NCBI GenBank assembly: GCA_039881045.1 | Contig: JAYWVB010000046.1 | Coordinates: 1-64,000, forward strand | DNA from: Chaetomium olivaceum | Lineage: Eukaryota; Ascomycota; Sordariomycetes; Sordariales; Chaetomiaceae | Length of the DNA stretch: 64,000 nucleotides | Direction of reading: 5' to 3' | Shown: piece by piece, positions 22,702-31,489 of the stretch | Layout of the letters: each line of letters starts with the position of its first letter | Numbering within the stretch: the first letter of the stretch is position 1 | Notes under the pieces: generated by a model | Told to the model about the DNA's origin: nothing | Database searches by the model: none | The model's input: only the letters and a program-made list of their open reading frames with translations | Program-made: the position numbers and the translations under genes

Positions 22702-24031
22702 TCATCGTTCGGCAATGGCATCCTTGAGCCAGCGGTAAATTGTCTCGGTATCCATCGTGATGTCTGTGTGATCGTGTAGCGAGGGACACCGAAGTGGGCA
22801 ACTAGTGGGTGCGGCTGACCGCCCGCGTCTTGCCGTCCTGCGATTCGGGCCTAACCCGTGTATCTCTTGAAACTTCTGCTTTAGGCGAGCAAGCCTGCCC
22901 TCGACCCTGAAGACCTTGTTCATGGCCTCCTCATCAGTCTCCTCATCAGTCTCCTCATCAGTCTCTGTGATGGTCTCGTCGGAAACGGCCCATAGTTCCA
23001 CGACCCTCGACCCCGAAAACCTTGTTAATTGCCTCCTCATCCGTCTTTGTGACGGTCTCGTCGGAAACGGCCCATAGTTCCACGACCCTCGACCCCGAAA
23101 ACCTTGTTCATGGCCGCCTCGTCGGTCTATGTGATGGTCTTAGTGGCGAGTCGGCGCGGTCCATATTCTCGCGGTCCATCTCGGTGATGATAGTTTTGTT
23201 CGTGCGATCCATCGTCTTGCGTTCCCCGCTAGTTTGGAAACGCCATTGAATATGGTCAAACAAGGCCTTGCCTAGGTGGTTTTTAATGTGCGTGAAGGCA
23301 TACTGCTTGACGTAGGGTGATCAAATCGATGATCTCGACAGCCATCAGTGCCAGCCCCCGACACAGCAGCCCACATAGGCGTAGATTTTGTTCCTTCTGT
23401 CCACCGTTTCGTGATCGTCCCTTGTTTGGAACCGCCACCAGGTATACCCGGGCAAGAGCTTGTTCAAGCGATTGTCAATGTGAGCAAAGGCATGTTGTTT
23501 GATGTAACCGATACGGAGCCGTCGACATCGCTCCCGACACCAGCCGACACTGTCAAACTGCTCCTTGTCCTTCCCGTCGAGCAACCGGCGGCCGACGTTG
23601 ACATGACCTCTTCAATAGCCATGGCCGCCGCCCGGTACGCCGGAAGTCCCTGGTCGGATAGGTTGTTGCAGTGCATGGTCTCTCGGCTACCGCGCCGTCC
23701 GGGATATCGAAGTGTGCGAATGCATTGCTGCCTCGCGTGCCGTGAAACGTGCCATCCGACAAAGCCAGGCCATCCCCATATTTTCCATTACCTCATTCAC
23801 TGTCTCCCTCTCTTCGACCGAGAAATATGTAGTGCGCAGCCCTGCCAAGCGAGCACCAGCACAACGCACTGCCTCGAAGATGGAAAGATAAGCCGGCCGA
23901 GGAGTAACGTCGACGCAGAGGCAGACGTCCCCGGCAGCTATATCGGTCTGGACGCCAGCCCCGGGAACCGGACTGTCGGGCACCCCCAGAATGTCTGATG
24001 TAATGTTAGGTCTGAAGGGGCCCGCGCACAT
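22702..24031 (-). pseudogene. decayed gene(s) with internal repeats
   Basis: Minus-strand ORFs of 60-115 codons follow each other in changing frames and look protein-like: DVCLCVDVTPRPAYLSIFEA, then CNNLSDQGLPAYRAAAMAIE, then EQFDSVGWCRERCRRLR. A ~45-residue unit occurs twice, about 195 bp apart (23190-23320 and 23387-23517): one copy reads IKQHAFAHIDNRL..WWRFQT and the other VKQYAFTHIKNHL..QWRFQT, both followed by a DR-N-K ending. Downstream the 82-bp repeats disrupt the frame further. No single ORF can be joined with valid splice sites, so I read this as a degenerate gene. Family not recognised. Confidence 0.45.
22898..23141. repeat. 82-bp tandem repeat array
   Basis: Units start CCCTCGACCCYGA at 22898, 23004 and 23086. 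Unit 2 is 82 bp. Unit 1 is 106 bp because a 12-bp piece (TCCTCATCAGTC) is present two extra times. Unit 3 is partial and diverged. Because 82 is not divisible by 3, each copy shifts the frame of the minus-strand relic. Confidence 0.9.
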
Positions 24032-24805
24032 TTTTGGAGCTTTCCTTTTCTTGCGTCGCTGGCGCGGGACGAGAGGCGAGCAGCCCGCGTCGACATTTTA
24101 GTCGAAGGCGCGGCCGCGCCTCTAACTTCGTATCCTCGTCGACCACTTTCCCAGGCTTATTCCCGTTGGCACCAAGCAGCTCGTTGTCGTGGGCCCCAAC
24201 CGAGAACCCAACCGCTGATCGTGTAGGGAAAGCCGCGGGCGGAAGACATGGAAATGGGAGATTTGGGGTTTCGGCCCACACGTAACTGGGACGTAATCGG
24301 GACTGCGGATCCAGTATTACGTGCTCGGAGTTCTTGCTTGCCCGCTTTCTCTAATGAGAAATGTAGCAGTTGTAGGCGCCCGAGAACCCAACCGCTTATC
24401 TGGCACATGTCGGTCTTGTAGTCGGCCCCGTTTCTCTGCTAGATCTGGCGTTGGTATTTGGAAATGTGAGGACGACTCCGAGTTATGTTTGTTGTCATGG
24501 GTGTTTGAGAAGCAACTGCCGATCGGGAACAGAGGCTGCGAGAGAAAGACAGAGAATATCGACGATGCGACAGGGAGACAGAAAATAACTGAGAGGTGTA
24601 TCCGGCAATGTTGACTTCCTTGAGAGCACGACCGGTCCGCGACAGTAGCAGCCCCGGTTGTTGTTGCGGCTCTCATAGCGATGAACTTCTTGACATGGCG
24701 CCCAAACATCTCGACGGCACGTTTCATCTTGCCACTTTCGACCTCCTGAATCTGGCCCTGGCCCCTCGCGCCCCGGAGCGTGATTTGGTTGATTTCACCG
24801 GTCAT
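24006..24805 (-). pseudogene. further relic coding fragments, unidentified
   Basis: The minus strand at 24805-24620 encodes GQIQEVESGKMKRAVEMFGR and HVKKFIAMRAATTTGAATVA, which read like a real protein segment but lead into a low-complexity or non-coding stretch. A GAGAACCCAACCGCT segment is repeated at about 24200 and 24380. No complete gene can be built. Confidence 0.3.
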
Positions 24806-24847
24806 ATCGGGAGGCGCGAGATGCGACCACCCCTTCTCCAGTCACAA

Positions 24848-25030
24848 ACTGGTGGGCTGAAGGAGGGTAATATATCGGTGTCCATATTGGCGTCTATATC
24901 GGCGTCTATATCCGGGAGATACGTGTCCACGACGAGGTTGCCGTTCTCGGCGCTGGTGTATGCCAGCGTGAGGGATGCCAGCCCCGGTTGTCGGGCCGGT
25001 GTGAGCGAGATTGGTTTTAGCGTCCGTAGC
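24848..25030 (-). pseudogene. inverted partial copy of SCAP (WD40-region fragment)
   Basis: The minus strand encodes ISLTPARQPGLASLTLAYTS followed by AENGNLVVDTYLPDIDADI. SCAP at 9311-9467 has the same block with S/N, D/N and T/A changes. Nucleotide identity over the ~131-bp core is about 89% by hand count (14 mismatches). The copy has an extra GATATAGACGCC-type repetition and runs out of homology near 24848. It is opposite in orientation and ~15 kb from the parent. Half of the mismatches are C-to-T or G-to-A relative to SCAP. There is no SCAP sequence beyond this fragment. Confidence 0.88.
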
Positions 25031-25240
25031 CACATCGTCTTTATCGAGATGAGGGCAGTTCGAGAGGCCACAGAGAAGGTTGTTTGAGATCGCTTCCTTG
25101 CCAACGAGCGAGTCCTCCGCCTCGGAAGCGCTGCCCAAGCCCTAGGTGTCAAAGCCGGTGGCTGCTGCTTCCCGTACTGATTGCGGGGACCTGTTCAGAA
25201 CCTGGTGGATCTCTATTCTCCGGCCCCCTCTAGGCTTGGC

Positions 25241-25445
25241 GATGGAGGCTTGTCGACACCAGATGAAGGCTGACTGATGCCCGATGGAGGCTTATCGGCA
25301 TCCGATGAAGACCCCTCGGCATCCGATGGAGGCTTGTCGACACCAGATGAAGGCTGACTGACGCCTGATGGAGGCTTGTCGGCATCCGATGAAGGCGTAT
25401 CAGGACGAAGGACTATCAGCGCCTGATGGAGGCGTATCGACACCC
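25241..25445. repeat. 21-bp minisatellite with 84-bp higher-order period
   Basis: Nine units beginning GATGGAGGC or GATGAAGRC start at 25241, 25262, 25283, 25304, 25325, 25346, 25367, 25388 and 25425. Units alternate in type and the 25241-25324 block recurs at 25325. On the minus strand it encodes PPSGVSQPSSGVDKPPSDA-like repeats, since 21 is divisible by 3. Parent ORF 25213-25545 has no known family. Confidence 0.92.
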
Positions 25446-25593
25446 CTAGAGTGATGTGTGAGAAGGATACTCTCCAAATATGTGACGAATGTTCGCTGGC
25501 AACTAGGGATGGGTCCAAGATGGTATTGGGTAGGTGCCCGGGCAAGGCAAATCACAGAACAGGAAGAAAAGGAAAGTGACCACTTACTGAGGA

Positions 25594-26236
25594 CTAAGGA
25601 CTGGGGATTCTATAGGTCCCAACTGCGGCCAGGTACCGCGTTCCGAGGCATCGAGAGGCTCGGATCCTACCAATAACGTATTTAGGTCGCATCTCCGCCC
25701 ACTGGTGTTTTGCTCGTCCGCAGTGAAGCGGATAAGATGCTCGTCGATGGTGGGAGACCAGCTCAGCATCGGGGACGAGGTTGGCGCAGTGCGTCTCGAT
25801 TTCTTCCTTGGCCGAGACTAGAACCGCCAGAATCGAGCCAAATGCCGACTGCGAGTGACGGTCAGTCGAGGCCATGCCGTGCCGTGCTGGGGAGAGGGCC
25901 GTGCTACCAAAGACACCCTTCCCCAACGTGCTGCAAAAGAAGGGCGGGCTTTAGACTTACTAGAGGCTGGTTTTGTGCTCGGCGTTCTCGTTGGTGAGCC
26001 ATTGATAAGCCCAATGATCGGCCGGTTTCTGTGAAGCGAGACCCCAGCCGAAGCCCAGGGTGTAGGCCTCGTGTTGCAGCTACAGCCGACAAAGACATAG
26101 TCGGGTATGTTGCCGAGTCGGATGTAGTCGAGGTAATGTCCCCGGCGGTAGGTCGTCGGGTGAGTGCGTCCAGCGGTGAGTGTGCATAGCGGTTGATGTG
26201 AGGATAGAAAGGGCGCTTAGGAGGATTATGCTTCAA
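25594..26236 (-). pseudogene. broken gene fragment, unidentified family
   Basis: Protein-like segments on the minus strand lie in shifting frames: GHYLDYIRLGNIPDYVFVGC (about 26140-26085), then LQHEAYTLGFGWGLASQKPA and DHWAYQWLTNENAEHKTSL (to 25961), then GKGVFGSTALSPARHG with SAFGSILAVLVSAKEEIETH (25926 on). A GT..AG interval at 25931-25960 is only 30 bp, below the usual intron minimum, and retaining it gives a stop. At least two frame shifts are needed. I read this as a gene remnant of the same decay zone. Confidence 0.4.
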
Positions 26237-26797
26237 ATGATGAAGACAGGATAGGGTGTAAGAAAGTTGGATGAGAATGAAAAGGTTGGAGAGTTCAAAA
26301 TTCTCGAGGAAGTGGGAAATTTATCTACAAGGGGATGGATGGCCGTGCTTGTATCGCGACTCCTTGCACTCTTCGTCTGTTGTGCCTAGGGAGAAGGCGT
26401 GCGTTGTCCGGAATGAAGGTGCGAATGGGTGAACGTTGCAAGAGTGCTTCATGTACCATGTTGAGTGCCAAATTTGAGGCTTCCCGTCAGAACCTCCTAT
26501 GTCGTGTAAGAGGTAACGGTGACCCGTTGGATCAGAGTGTGAGCTTCACCGTGGCTCTTACTGGTGGTTGTCAAGGTAGGCGCTGTTGGGTCACATTCCC
26601 AGCTTGGAGCAACAACGGGAAAGAAGCTGATCAAATATGGTAAGAGTGACTCAAAATGTAATCGATCAGTTAGTTAGACACCAAAAGCAAGACCTATCCA
26701 CAGACAGGAGTCACAGGACGTAGAAGGACCTGACAACCTGAACCCAAGACCACAACCCTAACCCTTTACCCCTGAATGCCCTGAATGTCAACAAACC
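26237..26797. other. intergenic, no gene recognised
   Basis: Nothing supportable on either strand. Confidence 0.5.
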
Positions 26798-28166
26798 CTA
26801 CCACTCCCTCTCCATCTCATCCCACTTTCCGTATCCGTGGCCATACTCGTACTCGTCTTCCCTGCCAGAATCAAACACATCTTCCACACTCGCAGGCTGG
26901 TACTCAGCAGGATAGCATACCGAGGCCACACCCGGACAGCGTCGAGTCTCCTTTTCCTTCCCCTTTGCTTTTCGGCTCACAGTTTCCCGGCTTTTCCCCT
27001 TGCCCTTGTCCTGCTTTTTATACATTCCGCCATTCTTTCCCTTCTCCTTCTCAGCCTTCCGCTTTCTTTCGTTTCTCCCCTTAACACCTTCATTTTCCCT
27101 TTCCCTGTCCGTCTCCTGTTCTTTCCCTTTACCCTTCTCTCCGTCCTCCCCCGCCCACCAACCACCTTCCGCATCCCGGTTGTTGCCGTAGTTGCCCTCC
27201 TCATCCACATCACCATCCGCGCCCTGATACCCATCCCCTCCACCGCCGCCACCACCGCCCCAAAAACCATCCTCACCCTTACCATCCCCATCCCGATACA
27301 CGCCCTCACCACCATGCCCATGCCCATGCCCCCTTCCATCCACCCCCCCCTGAAAACCCTCATCACAATCGCCACCCCCGCCCTCATCACAACCACCCTC
27401 ATCATACCCACCCTCATCACCCCCCTCAAGACAATCACCCGCCGTGTGGATGATGCGCCTTCCGGCAGAGTAATCCAGCCGCAGCCCCGCCAGCGCCAGC
27501 ACCGGCGCCACACAGGGCAGCGAGACGGGGGCGGGGAAGGCCTCGGCGAAGGTCACGGTGGAGGGGCGGGCGGCGGCGCTCTGGAGGTAGGCTGTGGTGT
27601 GGGAGAAGGGGGCCGGCGCGGGGCGATGCAGCTGCGGATGCGGATGCGTGTTTGAGTGGAGTTGGGATTCGGGGCCCGGGCGGGGCCGGGGCCGGGGCCG
27701 GGATTGAGGGTGTGCATGTGGATGTGGATGTGGATGTGAATGTGAGTGGGGGTGTGTGTTTGCATGGGTGTGTGGATGAGCATGAGCGTGGGCGTGGGAG
27801 TGTGGTTCAAACTGTCGGGGTGGTTCTGAGGGGGCGGAAGGAAGGGGGTAGGGGTGGGCAAAGGGGAGATGGTCTGTTGATGCGAGAAGCGGGTCTTCGG
27901 CGGTATGTGTTGGATAGACTGATACGGGGGGTTAGTGAGCTGCTGTATGGTGGAGTTAGGAGTGAAATAGGGAACACACGCTTGTCTGCTCCCCGGCAGC
28001 TGGGGCAGTGCCAGTGGTTACAGGCTTCGTCGTAGTCGCCCCTGAGAGGGAGGACCCCGCGGCAAACATGGCGGCCGCCGGAGTTCAAGTATAAACACTT
28101 GCAGCAGGCCCAGCCCCTGGATGACATGTCGCTTTTGCTGCTTGGCTCGAGAATCCTGGAAGGCAT
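26798..28166 (-). CDS. hypothetical protein with RanBP2-like zinc finger, His-rich and Gly/Asp/Lys low-complexity regions
   Basis: Exons 28166-27980 and 27918-26798 (branch site CTCACTAAC before the acceptor) give exactly 436 codons (435 aa). The amino end holds WACCKCLYLNSGGRHVC, which fits the RanBP2-type core W-x-C-x2-C-x3-N-x6-C, and then CNHWHCPSC. The middle is His-rich (HAHAHAHPHTH, HPHPHPHAHP). An ordered-looking block follows: SLPCVAPVLALAGLRLDYSA and GRRIIHTAGDCLEGG. The carboxyl third is Gly/Asp then Lys/Glu low complexity. RanBP2 fingers bind ubiquitin or RNA in other proteins; here the role is unknown. A Met 13 codons inside (28127) is an alternative start. It lies next to another protein with the same finger pattern. 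Confidence 0.65.
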
Positions 28167-28871
28167 GCTTGTGTTGTCAGTGAGAATCTGTTTACCGCCA
28201 GGGCAAAAGTACTATTTGACCAAAATAAGTTGCGTATGAGAAAAGAAAGGACCCCTTGCTGTGCTCATAAATGCAGAAAGATCTGAAAATGGCTGTTGCC
28301 ATGAGACAGGTTTTATAGGTATTGAAAACAATTATACAAGTTGCTGTATCTTTCCGAGTCACCAAGCCTGTCTTGTGTCACATCAGCTATACGGCGCATA
28401 GTATTGGATGTATGTCGCAAACACCCGGGTAGGGGGTCGAGGCTGGACGGGACGGAGCAGGATCACAGTGCGGCGAATATTGTGAGACAGGTCTACATGA
28501 GCTTTTCTACGGTCTGGAATATTGAGGTGCCGTGGGCGCCAATGTAACCCTGCTTGGCTACATATGTACATGTACGTACCTGGCCACTCACCCGAACCCC
28601 TGTAGTATCTGCCGGAGAGAAGCCATGTTGGGCTGGGTCTGATATCTGTCTCCAAAATGTCTACCTAGGTAGTATACCACCTCCTTAGTGAATCAAGAAA
28701 AGAAGACATACCTGTAGTTATGATACATGAGTGAGAGTTTGGGAAACCTTGAACTAGTACTTCGTTCTCCTGTCTTCATACACCACGGGATGATGAATTA
28801 TATGCCTGATGCACGCTTCATACTGCTACCAATGATCTTCTAACTACTACTACTCCTTTGTGCCGCTGTTG
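28167..28871. other. intergenic, no gene recognised
   Basis: No gene. Contains TACCTAGGTA at 28662-28671 and a TATGTACATGTACGTAC stretch near 28562. Confidence 0.5.
28662..28671. promoter_or_regulatory. palindromic motif TACCTAGGTA (copy 2)
   Basis: Perfect 10-bp palindrome upstream of the zinc-finger gene at 26798-28166; see finding. Confidence 0.4.
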
Positions 28872-29451
28872 TCATTTTGTCTTAACGGTTGGTTTCCTCC
28901 ACCGCCACCTTTTCTGTTGCGTTTTCTCACCATCACCATCACCATCACCATCACCATCTCCATCCCCGTCGTGCGCAGCAATCAACTCTTTAATGTAGCA
29001 CATGGACGGGTGGCTAGAACGCACCAGTCAACCCCAAGTAAGCCAAAGCTCGATACATTCCGCGGAGACCCATCAACGATACAGGGAAAACGTACTGCTC
29101 AAAGTCACTCATGCACTCGGCACAACGGGCATGGCCACATTCACCCTCCGTAGCCAAGTCGGCGGGCGGGTCATCGACGGGGGTAGGGGGCGGGGAATTC
29201 TCGCAGAGAAGCTGTGGCTGTCCGATGTTCCGCTTCTTGCAGTGGCAACACCACCAGCCCTGTCCCTGGTACGGGCACTCCGGTTGCGTGCAAAAGGCAC
29301 ATTCGTTGTCAAGTTCTCCTTGAGTTTTGGTCCACCAGGGACAAGGGGAAGGTGAACCCTGCTCGGTCCACTCGGAGAAGTAGTCCTCGCAATAGGTGTG
29401 AATGATACGGGGGTGGCCGCAGGGAAGCAGCCAGTAGATTTCGTGGCACAT
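28872..29451 (-). CDS. Cys-rich hypothetical protein with RanBP2-like zinc finger
   Basis: Exons 29451-29096 and 29013-28872 give exactly 166 codons (165 aa). Starts MCHEIYWLLPCGH (MC-x8-C-x-H, as in the 66-aa protein at 15046), followed by Cys-rich segments (CAFCTQPECPYQG) and then WWCCHCKKRNIGQPQLLC, which fits W-x-C-x2-C-x3-N-x7-C. A further CGHARCAEC segment follows. Exon 2 encodes HHPSMCYIKELI, a (GD)n run and a basic tail. The intron (29014-29095) has a GTACGT donor and TTGACTG branch region. Zinc or RNA/ubiquitin binding is inferred only from the pattern. Confidence 0.7.
28929..28960 (-). repeat. (CACCAT)n hexanucleotide repeat coding Gly-Asp
   Basis: About five hexamers in exon 2 of the Cys-rich gene, encoding the (GD)n run. 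Confidence 0.85.
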
Positions 29452-30185
29452 GTTGGAGAGGATACGTTTGTTGATATTGGTTGTGGAAAGATAAGATGGT
29501 TGCAGGTTGTATTTGGCTTATTGACGTGCCCGGCCATGGTGTTGGGTAGGTATTCGTTGGTAAACCAAGCAGGTAGAAGGTAAGCAGGTAGGAGGCAAGC
29601 AAGACCAAGACTGCAAGAGTGGATGGTCGGTTGATGGCTCGTTTCATCTTGGAAAGCACAAGGCACAACAGAAAGGTTCCATGAGTACACAGCCGTAGCC
29701 CATCTTGAAGTTGTCTCCAAGATACAAAATACAAAAATACAAGAGAGAAAAAGAGAACACTATCAAGTCTTGAGTGACCTGCGTTGAGGTGCTGGTTTGA
29801 CCCCGTAGCTGACCGCCGCCATCGTGTGTAGATCGTTGTTTCAGCTCAGATATGAGCAGCAACTGAAGATGTAGGTAGGTACCTTAATCTATCGTCTCTG
29901 AGAAACCTGGAAGGGACCTAGAATAACACTGCCAAAAAGGCTTAAAGCTTGGCAACACTTGAGAGTGAGAAAAAGCAAAGGCCGCGGTTGCCCTGAAGCT
30001 CGCTATCACCAGCTCTGCTGACTCAGCATATGGGGGTTTCTGCTTGCTCCTTATCTCGACCGACACCGGCCTATCATTATGTACCTAACTATCACCATCA
30101 ATTTCACATATTCACTCACTCACTCACTCCCTCCCTTACAACTCACCACCACCAACTCAACCAATTCACCACAAAACGCATCACT
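29452..30185. promoter_or_regulatory. divergent intergenic region
   Basis: Lies between the Cys-rich gene (-) and the DUF4202 gene (+). The last 100 bp before 30186 is CA/CT-rich with a TCAC repeat, as in fungal leaders. Minus-strand ORFs inside lack protein character. Confidence 0.5.
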
Positions 30186-31124
30186 ATGGCCTCCCTTCCA
30201 CCCCTCGAACCCAACTACGCCACAGCTCTACAGCTGATCGACGAGGCACACGCCGAGGACCCGCGCCCTGCCCCAGGCGATAACACCGAGGATGGCAAGC
30301 CCGCCCCCTTCGAGCTGGACTACGCCCGCAAAATGACGCGCTGGCTAGCCGTGCGGGAACCCAATGCCTCACCCGCGCTCCAACTCGCCTGCCGCGCCCA
30401 GCACTTTCGCCGGTATGCATCCCCCCTTCGACTTCATCCCCTGTCCTAACCCCTTCCCCCCCTAACTCCTATCCTACGCCCCCCCTTCTTGTAACCCAAC
30501 CCTCCCCCCTCTCCCCTCCCTCTTCGACCCGCGCCCCTGAACCACAACACCGCCACCACCAAACCAACACAGAAGAAGACAAATGAAAATAACAACAACA
30601 ACAACCCAGCTGGGAACTCCCCGCACCTCGCACCCGCCCACCCGCGCGGGCTACCTCACCTGGCGCGCCAAGCAGAAATCCCTCGCCGCCGCCCAGCTCC
30701 TCACCCTCCTCACCACCTCGCCCACCATCCAGCCCCCGCTCCCCGCCACCACCACGCAACACATCGCCGCGCTCGTCCGCAAAGAAGGCCTCCCCGCCAC
30801 GGCAGCACCTCCACCACCACCACCACCAACGAAGACACCCAAGAAACTGAGGATAACGCCGCCAACGAGACGCAGATCCTCGAGGACGTAGCCTGCCTCG
30901 TCTTCCTGGACGACCAGCTGGAAGGGTTTGAGCGGGAGAGTGGGGTGGAGGAGGAGAAGTTGGTGGGGATTTTGAGGAAAACGTGGGGGAAGATGAGTGC
31001 GAGGGGCAGGGAGATTGCGTTGGGGATGGAGCTGGGGGAGAGGGCGAGGGTGCTGGTGGGGAAGGCGTTGGCTGTTGAGGGGGAGGATGGGAAGGAGGGG
31101 AAGGGGGAGGAGGGGGGGAGCTGA
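30186..31124 (+). CDS. DUF4202 domain protein, with two frame breaks
   Basis: Exons 30186-30412 and 30610-31124. Domain marks in order: YATALQLIDEAHAEDP, FELDYARKMTRWLAVREPNA, ALQLACRAQHFRR, WELP-RTSHPPTRAGYLTWR, HIAALVRKEGL, ILEDVACLVFLDDQLEGF and LVGILRKTWGKMSARG. These follow the DUF4202 family (short soluble helical proteins of unknown function). One C is missing at the C4 run 30619-30622 (WELP to RTSH) and one near the C4 run 30792-30795. Adding both gives exactly 248 codons. The tail is a Gly/Glu-rich extension. Confidence 0.8.
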
Positions 31125-31489
31125 AGGGGGGAGTTGAAGGGGAGGTTGATGGGTTGATGGGGGGTTTTAGGTTGAAGTTGTGGTTGAGGTTGATAAGGAG
31201 TTTAGGTTGGCGTTTGTGACTGTGGTTGCGGTTGGAGGGGTTGTTAAATGGAGAGTTGGTCTCAAATTCCTTACTCTGTGTGTGTGTTTTGCGCTCCAGA
31301 AAATGAGAAAAGAGCATTTTTCTCGCATTCTCGTCGACAACCGTCACTTATCACACGGCAAGGCAATAAGGAGAGCATCGTGGTTCAATTCTCGCTCACT
31401 TCAAACACGGTCCGGTATCTATAATCTCAAGCCCCTCCCGTCCCCTTCCCAACTAGAATTCTCAAAGTCATACCCCGAAACGAATGCTA
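31125..31489. other. intergenic between convergent genes
   Basis: 365 bp between the DUF4202 and F-box genes, G/T-rich on the plus strand at first. No feature seen. Confidence 0.5.

Noticed and set aside
25241..25445. Could the 21-bp array be a CRISPR array?
   Set aside because: Units are contiguous with no unique spacers, the genome is fungal, and there are no cas genes; it is a minisatellite.
26837..27655. Long plus-strand ORF (272 codons) antisense to the His/Gly-rich gene
   Set aside because: It mirrors the low-complexity tracts of the spliced minus-strand gene; leucine/phenylalanine/proline runs without any domain.
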